A stretch of DNA of 64,000 bases. Origin: Xanthostigma xanthostigma (taxonomy: Eukaryota > Arthropoda > Insecta > Raphidioptera > Raphidiidae). Each line of letters starts with the position of its first letter. Within the stretch, counting starts at the first letter, position 1. The notes under the pieces were generated by a model. That model ran no database searches and was not told where the DNA came from. It was given only the letters and a program-made list of their open reading frames with translations. The stretch lies in the NCBI GenBank assembly GCA_963575645.1, contig OY754465.1:57249901-57313900 (forward strand). The letters are read 5' to 3'. Below, in pieces: positions 10,516 through 22,345 of this stretch. Position numbers and translations under genes: made by a program.

Positions 10516-11954
10516 ATTGTATTTTATAAACGATTTTCATATTGTTTGCTATTTTTACAGTAACTCTAAGCTTTTCTACAAAGATTGCCAGTCTTATAAT
10601 TAAAACCAGATTTTTGAAATATCGTTATAATTATGTCTGTTTTAAATAAGACACATTTTTACAATAGAATGGCTGGTTTTAATTTTAATACAGTAAATCC
10701 TCGTATAACGCGGTAGCTATTTGTATATAGTTATCTACTAAGTTTTAGTATTTAAATAAACTATTTGATCAAGCACAGGCTTGATGGTAGAAAACTTATG
10801 TCAAAGGTAAATTTTTTTCTAGACAGTGTAAAAAAAGAGAAAAAAATGTTGGTCGAGCTGTAAATTGTTATTGAAGAGTAAAAAAATCGTGCACATTCCA
10901 TGGGCTCTAGTCGCGCTATAACTAAACATTGTCGTAGAAGTTTCGTGTTATTCGAGGGTTACCTGTACATATTTAAGTTTTCATAATGCGCTAGTTATTA
11001 AAATGATCTGTTTGAATTGAACTGACATCTGCAATTTGATATTAATGTTGTGAATCCATTGTATGTCAGTTGAAACTTGTAATATTTTTAACATTTATAT
11101 TAATAGATAATTTTACCAGACACTCAGAAAGTATTTGCAGGAATAATTTTATTTTTCTTTTGTCTATTTGTTTCACTTATGTCTCTCCTAATTTAGGTTA
11201 ACAACCTGTTTTCTTAGATTTTCGGAATTTATAGGGATGAAAAAACAGAAGGTTTGAGAGCCTTGAACTTCGTCACCCAGGGCATCAAACTTTCTGCCCT
11301 TGGGTGCAATATACTATTTGGTACTATTCAAAAATTAGTATTTGTTTTAGTTTAATTTTTTATTTGAATAAATTAGTTTTATGATTATTGCGCAAACTGT
11401 TCCGTCTATCTTCAAGATTAATTGATATAGTCATTATGATTCTTAAAATTTTAGTTATTATGCAATATTAACGATTTTAACATTTTAAACGTTTCTTTTT
11501 CTGTTTCAGGTAAATACTTTTTGATTCTTCTCCAATTTGTCTAAATGAAAATTCTCGGGTGAGTATATTTTTTACAATTATACCTGTTCAAGATTTAAAT
11601 GTTGTTAAAGAACCCCGCCCCAATTACGTAGGAAAATGGATCTTGGTTAAATTATTTCTAACTGGGGGGAATGACTTAGTCATTTGATGCTGAAAAAAGT
11701 TTCCAATACAACTTGGGTCTGAAAATCCCGGTGTCCAAAGTTGCAAGCTTAAGCTTACCAAAAACGGCTGTTTTATGGCAATTAACGAGCAACGTGCAAT
11801 ATGTAGGCACCGGCGTAATAATTGTTAATATTAATTATTTTTTACTATATGATACGTGATTATATTGTTAATGAAAAAGTGTTAAAATTTGTATTTCATT
11901 TTTGTAGGCCCTATTAATCCCTATGTAGATCTGCCCCTGATTTTTAAATCTTCT
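10516..11954. other. No gene recognised; short hairpin 11274-11306
   Basis: AT-rich. CACCCAGGGCA and TGCCCTTGGGTG form a hairpin with a 10-base loop at 11274-11306. The passage 11505-11530 (TTTCTGTTTCAGGTAAATAC) looks like a splice acceptor, but no exon could be supported beside it. Confidence 0.45.
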
Positions 11955-12440
11955 GTAGGTATATATAAAAGGAAACTGTGACTAATTGACTGACTGATCT
12001 ATCAACGCACAGCTCAACCCACTGGACAGATTGGGATGAAATTTGGCACACAGATAGTTATTATGACGTAGACATTCACTAAAAACTGATTTTTGAAAAT
12101 TCAACCACTAAAAGGGTGTAACGCGGGTTCAAAATTTGCATGGAGAAATCATATTAGATAGTATCAATTCGAAAATGCGCAGGATTACTCCTGTCAACAA
12201 ATAAATAAACACGTGTTTCATGCTTTTTCAAAAACAACCCTTTCAGAGAGGGAAAAGATGAAAATAGTCTAAAAATGTGTGTCATTTTCAAGGTTTGTCA
12301 GGACGTTGATCACGTGAATGTCGTCAATTTTGAAATTTATTAGGGGGGGAGGTCTACGTCGACAAAGGAGTAACTACGCCAAATAATGGGCATGCGTCCG
12401 TGTTTCGTCTCAATCGCGTGCGAAGCCGCGGGTAACGGCA
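11955..12440 (+). mobile_element. Helitron-like dispersed element
   Basis: The text runs from GACTGACTGATCTATCAACG through CACTGGACAGATTGGGATG to GAAGCCGCGGGTAACGGC. I recognise this arrangement from lepidopteran non-autonomous Helitrons, though only by memory. The 3' end is degenerate (AAGTTTAG instead of a CTAG end). No coding capacity. Confidence 0.55.
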
Positions 12441-12970
12441 AGTTTAGTATAAAAAGCAGTGCTTATAGTTTGATTATTGAGGGCATTGACTTCTACTCAT
12501 ATGTAAGTTGACTTCGCTATATAGGTACGTGCGTTATCTCTTCCAGTGGCTAGAAGTGGTATGTAGTGTATTGCCTATACCTCTCTTTTTCCCGCACAAG
12601 CACTTCGTAGGTACCTCTCGACATAGTTATGGCGTCACACAGGAATCTCAAAGGCTTCGCTCATTGAAATCCGATCCCCTTGACTCCCTTTGAACACCTA
12701 ACTACCTGCCAAGTATTATGTGTGTATAAGCCAGGCAACGTTGTATATCATAATAATATAAAACGCCTAACAAATCCATGGACATACGGGGTCTTACTTG
12801 ATTTCGGTTCATAGGCAAACCCATATGTTTGAAATTACACTAAAATGAAGCTTCTAAGGTTAGAAATGAACGAAATAAAGCACTTTGTGAACAGATAAGA
12901 AAAGATAACGTGATTTATAATAATAATAATAATATTCCAGAGACGCTCATGCATCTCTTATCGACATGCA
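12441..12970. other. No gene recognised
   Basis: Contains a short (AAT)n run at 12917-12935. Open frames are short and featureless. Confidence 0.45.
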
Positions 12971-13746
12971 GTCATTATTAGAGCTGTAAAAGTAACGAGA
13001 AATTGTGTACTTGTATGTATTCGTTACTTAAAGAACCAGTACCCGTTACGTTCGTATCGTTACGCTACTCGTTACTTTTCATACGACATACAATCGTGTA
13101 CTAACAGAATCAAGCTAGTATCATCGCATCGAGGCGCGTCGCATACGTGATACGATATGACTTCGTTCGTACTTTATATTTTACTGCACTGAATAGTGAA
13201 TCGAAGAATCTCGTTAGAGATTCTTTTCTATGCTAAATGCCGACGAATCTCTAACAGATTCTTATACATTGATTTTGCCTCTTTCCCATATAATGCCGTG
13301 TATATGAGGCCAGTTTCCAAGTTTTATAGTTCTGTGACCACGTTATTTTTGTATTACCGATTTTTCGTATCACCCATATAGTACTTCTATACGACAATAA
13401 AGCGATATACATGTCTCCGCCCGGTGGCCGAGCGGTTAAGACGTAAGGCCAGTAATGGCAGGGTCTCGGGTTCGATTCCCGCCAACATCATTGGAAAAAA
13501 AAAATTTCTACTCCATTTTATTTCCACTTGATATTTATGTATTATACATAATATATTTCTCATATATTTATTACATATAAGTATATTTATATTATATAAC
13601 CGCATCAAACGAGTCGAACTGACATGGATACGACAAGTACAAGTAACGAAATGAATTTGTAAGTAACGATTCGTTACTTCGAGTTAGACGATGTACCCGT
13701 TACTCGGTAACGAATACATACGGTTTGTTACAGCTCTAGTCATTAT
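12971..13746 (-). mobile_element. hAT-type MITE, copy 1, with 8-bp target duplication
   Basis: GTCATTAT at 12971-12978 and 13739-13746 flanks an element with terminal repeat TAGAGCTGTAA / TTACAGCTCTA. The outer parts match 26031-26352 and 50795-51132 in reverse orientation. An 8-bp duplication and short ends fit hAT transposition. It is about 400 bp longer than the other copies because of a nested insertion (13181-13585). Confidence 0.9.
13181..13585 (+). mobile_element. Nested insertion with tRNA-like SINE head
   Basis: The two shorter hAT MITEs run through this point without the extra sequence, which proves an insertion. TTTATATT lies on both sides (13173-13180 and 13586-13593), a plausible but AT-rich target duplication. 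The insert holds a tRNA-like stretch at about 13416-13490 with A-box GGTGGCCGAGCGGTTAAG and B-box GGGTTCGATTCCCG, of Leu/Ser type, followed by an A-run. A SINE is likely, but the sequence left of the tRNA-like head is unexplained. Confidence 0.6.
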
Positions 13747-14009
13747 GCAAATTGCGCTTACATTCATCGTCACAATGCTGCTGTAAGGGTGTTATATTAT
13801 TACCACTTGAGATATTATTAGGGATGTGATAAAATTCCCGTTTTACCTTATGTTCCCGGTGATATTGAGTCCGATGTCGAGAATTAATCGTGTAAGATTG
13901 TCTGGAACTATTCATTCAGTACTACCAGACAACTTTCAGCTACAAAGCCTGATATAGTTCTTCTTGATAAAACCACGCGAGTATGTATGTCATCGAGTTC
14001 TCAGCTCCT

Positions 14010-14178
14010 GCTGAAACGAACATAGCCGCGAAGGAGACCTTCTTTTTGAACGGTAACTCCGACCATCATGAAATTTGCTCACAACATTCATCTCGGTAAA
14101 CTAAGATGAATTTGCGTACTCATGCCCCCCCCCATTCGTTCTTGTGCATCCGGGTGAAACCGGGCGGAACCGCTAGTA
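14010..14178 (+). mobile_element. Helitron 3'-end fragment
   Basis: Shares AACGGTAACTCCGA.CATCATG, CTCGGTAAACTAAGATGAAT and the end GGTGAAACCGGGCGGAAC followed by CGCTAGT with the complete element at 46814-47099. The 5' half is missing. Confidence 0.65.
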
Positions 14179-14539
14179 ATGTATACGTGTATATGTCTAA
14201 TAAATAATTGTACCGGAATAGATGTTTTGGTCCAATTTGATGTTGTTGCCACCATCTTACAATATGCGGTTATGGACATACTTTCTTCTGCGACTGCACT
14301 TATACCTCATATTATATCCGTAAACACCATGCCAGTTTAAATGTTGTTGATTTCCTGCTCCCCACTGTTTATTTCGTTTTTAAAACCTCTATCGGAAAAG
14401 CTTTTGAGAAAACTGGATCGATGAAAAAATTTAAAAAAAGCTTGTACAAAAATATGTGCTTTCCGATTAAATTTACAGAACTTATTAATCTAAAATCAAA
14501 GCTTTCGTTAAAGTATTGTAAAAGTATATATACGGTACT
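14179..14539. other. No gene recognised
   Basis: AT-rich linker between two Helitron-type fragments. Only short open frames are seen. Confidence 0.4.
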
Positions 14540-14752
14540 TATAACAAAAAACTAATTTTTAAAGTTTTTGTCTGTATGTCTCTCTGTTCCGGCTAATATC
14601 CGAAACGACTGGACCGATTTTGACAGGGATTTCACTAAAGTTATAAGGAGTAACTTAGGCTATAAAAAAAATAGAGAAGCCTTTTCGTAAACTCTGCGAA
14701 CTGAACAATTAATATAAACGCCACGTGGACGAAGTCGCGGGTTACAGCTAGT
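14540..14752 (+). mobile_element. Helitron-like fragment
   Basis: Reads CTGTTCCGGCTAATATCCG, GACTGGACCGATTTTGACAG, then CCACGTGGACGAAGTCGC and an end with CAGCTAGT. This is the usual wording of short lepidopteran Helitrons. No coding capacity; the 5' end is not defined. Confidence 0.6.
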
Positions 14753-15363
14753 TTTAAAATATAAACGATTGCTTCCTGAGCTCGTAAATTATAGTGATCC
14801 GTCAAATAGTTAATAAAATAAACACCGATGTGCTGGAAATCAACAAAATTTGAATAAAACTGGGTTAAGGAAACATAAAAACACGTACAAAATTATGTTG
14901 TTTTACTTAACTGTAATGATTCTAAAATCAAAATACAATTTTTTTTTCTCAACACCTATTCTTATAGCATGTGGAAAAAATATTGCATTCGCTTCGTAAG
15001 TTTGTAAACTATGATGATTTGACAAAGCAGAAAACCAACAAAATTTGACAGAAAACGATACGACAGCTGGTGACAAAAATTTAAAGCATAAACGCATTAA
15101 TTTTATACTAGCCGCCCTGTCTCTCTGTAATCGAGCAAATTAATTTTTTCATCTAAATTTCTTGCTTATTTTTTTTTAGCACATATCCAAATTGTTTTCC
15201 CAAAGCCAAAAATCGATTTTCAACCCTTTAATTCCTCTTAGCGCAATTTTAACACCCTATTGGACATCTGTACGTCAAACCCTTTCAAACGATACCTCGA
15301 TTGTCGAAATCGGTCCAGTGGTTTAGGAGATAACCGTACAAAAAAAAACTGCTTGCCTATTAA
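14753..15363. other. No gene recognised; scattered repeat wording
   Basis: Two related stretches, near 14785-14855 and 15000-15060, share the phrase CAACAAAATTTGA. ATACTAGCCGCCCTG at 15103 resembles a reversed Helitron end. Nothing longer was supported. Confidence 0.4.
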
Positions 15364-15628
15364 TATACAGTATGGTTTTTTAAAAATCGAACACCCTTTT
15401 AAAAAGTTTCGGACAAAAGTTACAGGGAATCAAGGGGGAAGAACAGTGATGTAGTTTTTTTTTTGTTTGGTGGAGGTGTGTTTTGAGACACCTCCACCAA
15501 ACGAAAAAAAACTACATCACTGTTCTCCCCCCTTGATTCCCTGTAACTTTTGTCCGAAACTTTTTTTTCGAAAACCCTTCCTCTAAGAAATAATAGGGTG
15601 TTCGGTTTTTAAAAAACCATACTGTATA
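15364..15628. mobile_element. Foldback element with 8-base loop
   Basis: Left arm 15364-15479 and right arm 15488-15628 are inverted repeats. The centre is perfect (GTTTGGTGGAGGTGT and its complement). The right arm holds about 25 extra bases near 15569-15594. The whole unit can fold into one long hairpin. No target duplication was found. Confidence 0.8.
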
Positions 15629-16965
15629 TAATAGATGTTGCTAGTATTACTATGTATGTGAAAAATGGCGGATTCGACATTACCTTTGGTCTAAACTCCG
15701 CCGACATGTCCCAATAGGCCCACATCAAGTGCAACACCCTGTATACAACGATTTTATTGATTCATGGAAATTGCATGCGTCAGCTTAACCAGAAAACTGT
15801 GGCACATTATGATTTACCGGTAAAAATGTGTTGGTTATTTTTTAATGTTCTATAAGGTGACTGTAATAAAATTACGTATGTATAACTACAATTATTACAG
15901 TTGTATTTTCAACAGCATCTACTTTCAACTAACGTATTTTCAAGTTCCTATTTCTCTCTTCCTACTGCGCAGCCAATGGAAAAACACGTTTAACCTCAAA
16001 TTATTAAAGGTTTTTTGAAAAAAATAATTTTAATGTACGTTTTTTAAGTCATTTGTAATAAAAAACCGCAGAATGGGTTCAGAAGATTATATTAATTTCC
16101 CAGTCCACGGACTGTATAAGCTAGTACAAGGAACGAGGATACTGGATCGGGTGATAATATAAGAGATTGGAGGTGATCACAATAAGCTCTAGAGATTGCA
16201 GTGTTTCCGGTGATAACCGACTCCCATCAATTAGAAAACAGCCATTCTACAAGAAAGATGTTTTTGGTTTTCAAAAATTGTAACAACATATCAGAATATT
16301 TCATTTACTATATTGCAAAAGAATATATTTTTATGTACGCGATTTGAATGCCTTCAGCTGTGTAAACAATTTTCAACAACCTAATGTGAATTAATGGTAT
16401 TGAATTTGAGAAATTTTTGTTGAAATATTATTCCATTTTCTTGGGTCAAACATAGCCTTTCAAATTCAGATGACCGAAGATTAAAGACGTATTTGGGTAG
16501 CGGTTCGTTGTTTTGAACTGCGAAGGTTTCGAATCATGAACAGAACAGGGAACTTACAGGAACGTGTGAATATTTTTTATATAAGTTGTACTAAAAAAAA
16601 CTACAGGACAATAGGGTATATGCATGTAACAATGTAACATATTTAGTTCAAATATTAATTTTTGTAATTTATTGATTGAACTCTAAATAGTTTTTTTCTT
16701 TTTAAATTTTTGCTGAATAATAAATATTAATTAAACAAAAATGCAATAAATACGAACGAAATATAAAATATCGAAACGCATACTATTGATTAGACCGTAG
16801 TGTGACGTCAAAATTTACGTAAACATATGGTTGCCATTGTATAATTGCCTCTTTTTCAATACAAATTTTTTTAAACTTGTACTATGACGTCAAGAAATCC
16901 CGCGCAAAAATGTCGCGTTTGAATAATCAAATTAGCTTGCCCAAAAAGAATATTTATTCACCACG
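15629..16965. other. No gene recognised
   Basis: AT-rich. No repeat shared with the rest of the window was noticed. Open frames are short and lack motifs. Confidence 0.45.
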
Positions 16966-17249
16966 CGTGAGTAATATATAATTTCGGGGCCCTGCTAAAT
17001 TCGGGAGAAATAATAAATTACTTCATGCTGACGCGTAGAGTACTAATAATGAGCCGAAACTGTACGATAATGAATTACTGCATAGTTTCTGGACCAATAG
17101 GAACGCGGTAGCGAGCTGAAACTGTACAGTAATGAATTAAAACTGCATAGTTTTTGGACCAATAGGAACGCCAATAGGGTACGTCAATCAATGGAATGAT
17201 TTATTATTTTTCCCTCTTTTATCAGGGCCCCGATTACATATTACTCGTG
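16966..17249. mobile_element. Terminal-inverted-repeat element with internal duplication
   Basis: The ends are inverted: GAGTAATATATAATTTCGGGG near 16969 and CCCCGATTACATATTACTC near 17229, both beside a GGGCCC core. Inside, a block from GAGC.GAAACTGTAC to GGACCAATAGGAACGC is present twice in tandem (from about 17053 and 17113). No open frame. No target duplication is clear. Confidence 0.6.
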
Positions 17250-17252
17250 CTA

Positions 17253-17405
17253 GTTGAATAAAATATTATGTGCGACCATTGATTGAAGGAGAATATTCCA
17301 CTCACGTGTTACCGCACTCGCTACGCTCGTGCGGCAAATTTCACGCTCATGGATACTTCTCCTTCTCTCACTAGTCGCACAATATACTATTATTTTTTAA
17401 TTCAA
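17253..17405. mobile_element. Small inverted-repeat element
   Basis: TTGAATAAAATATTATGTGCGAC near 17254 is roughly inverted at GTCGCACAATATACTATT and TTAATTCAAT near 17375-17405. The centre has a short palindrome around CCGCACTCGCTACGCTCGTG. It abuts the preceding element, and the two may be one unit. Confidence 0.5.
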
Positions 17406-18665
17406 TAAGAATGTTTTAATGAATGATTTCATGTGTTTGATAACTTTTAATATGAAAATAATTGATTTTAAATATTTTCAAAAATTGTGCATATCATATA
17501 TCCTAGTATGTATAATAAATTGAGAAATAGTAGTTTACGTATCCAGAACGTAATGCATTATGTTATGTATACGAGGTGTGACATAAGAGCGAACATAGGC
17601 CAGTAAAATGACGAACTCAGTTTCCACTAATTCGAAAATTAGAAGAACTTTTCCATTGTTACAATATTGAGTTTTGACAAGATACAAGAAAAAAACTGAT
17701 GAAACACAGTTTTTTAACTCTTTTTTAACAAGTTCCAGTCATCGCATGAAGATACAATTTTGAAAGATTGTGTATTTGTTCCCTCAAATTTGCACCCTTT
17801 TGCGATTTTTTTTTGGAAATGTTTTGGGTCAAACCATCTTCATTTTAAACAGCGAGTTATTATATAGCATCATTGCTTGGTTGCAGAAAAGATTATCAAA
17901 AAATTTGATTTGACACTGAGCTTAGCATGTGATGATGTGATCATAAATCATTACAGTTTCCATACATCCGGAGCAGTCTAAAGTAACTCCCTGTGATCTA
18001 GAACATTAGATTGTACTCACACAAAGACAAATGATCGCTTTTCAAGCTATATTTTGATCAAATTGCGTAGAAAAACATTTTTCGAAGTGGGAAATATAAA
18101 AAACGATGTTAATACACAGTTTAAGAAAAATATCGTTTCAGTCTATAAATTATTTTTCGAGCAGGACCGATTTAAAACTCTACAATGTTTTTCATATGTA
18201 GAAATATGTATGCTCACAATCTAACGTCATTGTCAAATCAAATTTTCTGACAGCGCTTTCTGCAACTGAGCTTGTTTCTATCTCAACAAACTGCGACTTG
18301 ATTCGTTTACGATTTGGTTCGTGAATCGAATGAATCAAATGTGATTATAATTAGAATCATCCAAGTGAGTTTGTGAATGGATTTATGTGCTCTTATAAAC
18401 ATTTCCCTCCTTTTACGCATGAAAAGTTGTTCTAAATAAACTTTGTATGCATAAGCATTTTCATGACATTACGTGCTTTCTCCTGTGTAATTTGTGTTTA
18501 TAAACAAGGTATTTACATAATGCGTAAGAGAGAAAGACAGATATATTTACATAGAGAAAAAAGAGAAATTTAGAACGGCGTATTATATGACATGTAAATT
18601 GTTAAAGGAATCGAAAATTTATTTCATTAAATAATTTATAATATAGTATAGGTAGGTAGAGTCCA
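17406..18665. other. No gene recognised
   Basis: AT-rich with short motif-free open frames. No copies of the families in this window were identified. Confidence 0.45.
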
Positions 18666-18716
18666 TAGACGTTACTGACCTCGATTGTCGAGCGTCTATA
18701 ATGTACAATCTCTTTT
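18666..18716. repeat. Copy of the 48-bp mini-element
   Basis: It reads CATAGACGTTACTGACCTCG, then TTGTCGAGCGTCTATAATG and ACAATCTCT. ATAGACG / CGTCTAT and CTCGA / TCGAG give a two-part hairpin. Its 3' half matches 9350-9373. No direct repeats were found around this copy. Confidence 0.55.
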
Positions 18717-18728
18717 TTTGGTAATTTA

Positions 18729-18883
18729 ATGATGACTAAATTAGTAAGATTCAATAAACAAAAAAATTACTCGGGTCTAAGAATCGTCTTTGTTGAAAAG
18801 AAAGAAAATGTCTTCACATTTGGCAGAAGTGGGATACATCGTTGCTTTCTCTTTGTTGTGACCAAATTTTCCTGTGAAGTTGC
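18729..18883 (+). other. Short open frame, no function recognised
   Basis: An open frame of 79 codons (18729-18968) covers this stretch and runs into the repeat that follows. It has no domain, signal peptide or membrane segment I can identify. I do not treat it as a gene. Confidence 0.3.
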
Positions 18884-19364
18884 AAAAAAAAACCGGTTAA
18901 GTGCGAGCCGAAGTCGCGAGGAGAGGGTTCAGTACCATTCCATTTTCAGTGAGAATTTTAAAACTTAAGAGTTTCGTTTAGAGTTTCCTGCGTAGACTAT
19001 GAGTGAGGCTCTATTATTTTATTTTTTACCAAATTTTAGACTCAGGAGGAGGATGCTTGCTTTTCGTATGCATTTTAAAATTATAAAAAAAATATACTAT
19101 ATTTTTATTAACATAACAAGCCCTTTTATTTAATGCGTTACATGATTCACTAAAAAAAATTCTTTTTTTCTATTTTCTAATTTGCCCTTCAAAATCGAAA
19201 TTTACTTATTTACGCTATAAGCCCGTTCTTGGATCATTTAAGTCTATATATATGTATAAAATTTCAAATTTTTCCGTCCAGTAGATTCGGAGAAGATAAA
19301 TTGTAATAGACGGTCAGACAGACAGACCCGAGAGTTGCATTTTTTATCGAATGTACGGAACCTT
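18884..19364 (-). mobile_element. GGTTCCGTAC-family repeat, reversed diverged copy
   Basis: The plus strand begins AACCGGTTAAGTGCGAGCCG and ends with CAGACAGACAGACC and GTACGGAACC. That is the reverse of the family at 25003-25558 and 45411-45977. The family is one I associate with Lepidoptera. The middle is diverged and there is no coding sequence. Confidence 0.65.
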
Positions 19365-19987
19365 AAAAAATGATCAAGGATGAGTTAGACTCGTGTACTC
19401 GTACTGACGCTTCCGTACTATGGAAAACACAGTAAAGCTGTCAAAAAGGTAAAACTGTTCGGAATTGTTCGGAAACGAACCAATAGTCTTCATTTTTCAA
19501 AGTACGCGCTCTTAACCGTTTGTCCACTGGACGTGTCTGGTGTAGTATTATACTCAATAATAATAATGATAGTTGATACCATGGAGGCTCTAGAAACGTT
19601 GAAATTAAGTCAAATAAATACAGTTTTGCTGTAACAATGACATGCATAGAAAGCCTAATTGTAAAATGAATGTTCATGTTTACTGTAATTACTCTTGCTC
19701 TTCCCCCTGAACAAAATTCCGCGTACGCCATTGTTTACTTTTATGACCTTCCACCGTAAATGTGCAAGTTACTACAATCGCTGTGCTAACTTAACTAGTA
19801 ATAATAATAATTAATTAAATGATGCCCCTTCAATACATATACAGTATGTAAGCGCATAAGGTGCACATAGGGAAAAAATACATAGATCAGAGATAGCCAT
19901 GGCTGCATTAATTGTTATTCCTATTGAATTATCGTGGTAATCTTGAGGATTTCTATTTTATTTTGATTTATTTTTATTTTACTTGGC
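19365..19987. other. No gene recognised
   Basis: A 96-codon minus-strand open frame (19441-19731) has no motif. Its start overlaps CAATGGCGTACGCGGAATTT (reverse strand, near 19733), which resembles hAT terminal repeats, so it is probably transposon-derived. The partner end was not found. Confidence 0.4.
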
Positions 19988-20960
19988 TTTTTGACGTGAT
20001 AACGTCTTATAAATTGATGAATCACCAATCTAATAAATTGATAAAACACCGACTGCATGCACGAAAAAGTGTAATGTAACGTTCGTAACGCGTAACGTTC
20101 CGCCTGGCCCTGTGCGTGCTTTTTGCTAATTTCTCGCTCAATTTAAATCAGATCGGTTTGAAACCAGTCTTAAACGAAAGAGGAGAACATTTTACATAGA
20201 TTTCGTATAACAGAATTTGCCTAAACAGTTTTTTTATACAAATTTATATAGAAAAATAGCTGTATAAATGCAATGTTGTCTAATGCATGGCGCGACGCGG
20301 TCGGTCGTCTTTGTTTGCCGTACATGGAAATTAGAAAATAACGTATGTCTTGTCTTAACATGAAAACGGCTGCATTTCTAATGTTTAATTCAATTTTTTG
20401 ACATTAGTATTTTGTGAAATGCAACGCCTTCTAATTTAACTATTGGAATAACTAATTATTATTAGAACATAATACTTTGACAGTTGCAAACGTCACTTTT
20501 GACATTTCTTATCATTCCGACAACACCAAGGATAAGCGGATTGAAACCAAATTTTGGGAGGATGTTTGATATGCAAATATGAAGTGGCCTATTGTTTTTG
20601 GGGAACATCGGCACATGCGTAAAAGAATATATCTCTTATAATGATGTTTTATATAATAATAATATAGTTTTTAAAACGGTTTTTACTCTATCTATTTTTA
20701 CTAGAAATTTTTGTAATTTTTTTGGGGAAAATCGGCGCATGCGCAAAAGAGATACATGCCATAGTTGTCTTTTATATAATAATAGTGTACTTTTTATAGT
20801 GTTTTATTATTCTACTTAATAAAATTTACCTAAATTTGAAGCGAAAGATGCAATATCATAGATTCGAATTATTATAATTATTATATAAATTTAGGTTATG
20901 TATTACGGAATACGTTATCACGTAAAACTATCGTCCGTAAACCGACTTTACAGACAACCA
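19988..20960 (+). mobile_element. Family H non-autonomous element, copy 1 (long)
   Basis: The left end TTTTTGACGTGATAACGTC and the right part TACGTTATCACGTAAAA (20911-20927) form an inverted motif. The right edge ends CTTTACAGACAACCA. The same ends enclose different lengths at 22931-23126 and 32200-32775. Here the middle is the R2/R1 composite repeat (20110-20840). No open frame. Class unknown. Confidence 0.7.
20110..20840 (+). repeat. Composite repeat R2/R1, copy 2
   Basis: It matches 7311-8103 in order. Two units starting GGGGAACATCGGCACATGCG / GGGGAAAATCGGCGCATGCG follow at about 20600 and 20723 (period about 123 bp), where the other copy has three. It lies wholly inside the family H element. 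Confidence 0.75.
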
Positions 20961-21672
20961 AATTATTTTTTAATAATAAAAAGCTCTTATAAATCATTAT
21001 TTTAATTTTTTTGTACAAAAATAAAACATAAAAAACAACTCCATCTGTTTGTAAACATTTCATTCAAAAATTGTCTGACTGGTATGACGTATGCGCGTTG
21101 GTAAATCAGTGACCCAATGTCCTTAGGTTCAACACGAATAGGCGGAGATATTTGATCTCGCACCATAAGTAAGTATTTTTGGGAATTTAATGTCGCATTA
21201 ATAAAAAAAGTCCGATTATGTTGTAATCATTTGAATATTTTCTTCGGTAGTATACACATTCATTTTGCAAAAGAATATTATCTGTCAAATTGAAAAACAA
21301 GATTTCAAGGCTCACTCAGATCCAGTCATTTTTTCCCAATGTTAATTTCCCTATGTGCACCTTACGTGTTTACACACTGTATACAGATTGTAAAGATTTG
21401 TTGAAATATAAATTGCCTTTCCTACTTATGTGGTTTCATTTAATTCATTTCATTTACATTATCTTAACGTTTTCTTTCTGTGATTAAATATCTTCTAAAC
21501 GACACTGCAATTTCTTCGCTATCTTCCGAAAGAACATAAAGCTGCCTTTATTCAACCTCCGCCATCACGGGTTTACGGACGTTGATTAAGTTTTATTGAA
21601 TTCTATTGGTATCTGACATATGGGAGGAGTTTACTTATGACGTAATCAATATGACGACATAAATGCGATAAT
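20961..21672. other. No gene recognised
   Basis: AT-rich. A phrase with CAACCTCCGCCATCACGGG (21555) has a relative at 22880, on the far side of the next element. Nothing else was supported. Confidence 0.4.
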
Positions 21673-21755
21673 TTAACCCCTTCGGTACTGGTGGTCATTT
21701 CAATGGACATACTATTCTAACGCGTGTAATTTCAGTCAGCGTAATTAAATATCAA

Positions 21756-21757
<2 letters not shown>

Positions 21758-21796
<39 letters not shown>

Positions 21797-22345
21797 TAGC
21801 TTTATTCTGGAATACTGTAAATACAGTGTAGAATGCGTCATATTAAAGTTACAATTGATATTTATAAAAATCTATCTTAAAATAGTCATTTAAATTGTAC
21901 AAAGTTTCTTCAATTAAAATGTTTTTAACATGTTTTTTTAGTTTAAGTGGATCTAAATTGAATAGTTTGTATGGTAATTTGTTGCAGATTTTTGTGATTA
22001 TATTGTAAGTACCATTTTGTACAACAGAAAGATTAGAATTAATACCTACAAAATTATTTTTATTCCTAGTATTATGCTTGTGTATTGTATTTCTCTGATT
22101 AAAGATACTTTGATTACTCTTGCAAAACATTATACATTCCAGCACAAATATACCATAAACAGTTAAAAGACGTAAGTTTTTGAACCCATTTCTGCAGGAC
22201 GACCTTGACTTAACGCCCATAATTATACGAATAATTTTCTTTTGCGCAATGAAGACATCGTAAATGTGAGGGGACTTTCCCCAAAATATTATGGCATACC
22301 TTATTCGTGACTCAATCAGTGCATAATATGCGGTAATTAAAATAT
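21758..22345 (-). mobile_element. 5'-truncated LINE fragment with (ATT)n tail
   Basis: On the minus strand the order is reverse transcriptase C-terminus, stop at 21849, a short UTR with AATAAAGC, then about 12 ATT units (21759-21796 on plus). This orientation and tail match the LINEs at 4.4 and 52.5 kb. The 5' end is cut near 22345. It lies inside the TTAA-flanked element. Confidence 0.85.
21849..22340 (-). pseudogene. Reverse transcriptase C-terminal remnant
   Basis: The frame can be read upstream of the first ATG to about 22340. It gives a C-terminal LINE block with YAIIFWG, then QKKIIRIIMG, VYGIFVLECIMF and finally NKLPYKLFNLDPLKLKK near the end. These match in order the C-terminal part of the 4466-5389 and 52512-53447 proteins (YAIVVWG, QKKILRII). 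The catalytic YADD region is missing, so the piece cannot have polymerase activity. The ATG at 22220 is internal. The frame is intact over about 160 codons. Confidence 0.82.

Noticed and set aside
11505..11570. Splice acceptor followed by a short exon
   Set aside because: TTTCTGTTTCAGGT fits the consensus, but no open frame with recognisable coding bias or donor follows.
13416..13490. Possible functional Leu/Ser tRNA gene
   Set aside because: The A- and B-boxes are good, but the acceptor stem does not close, the anticodon arm is unclear, and it lies inside a nested insertion with a following A-run, which fits a SINE.
19441..19731. 96-codon minus-strand frame as a host gene
   Set aside because: No motif, and its start coincides with a transposon-like end; better explained as part of an old element.
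21759..21796. Simple microsatellite locus
   Set aside because: The ATT run is the 3' tail of a reversed LINE fragment rather than an independent feature.
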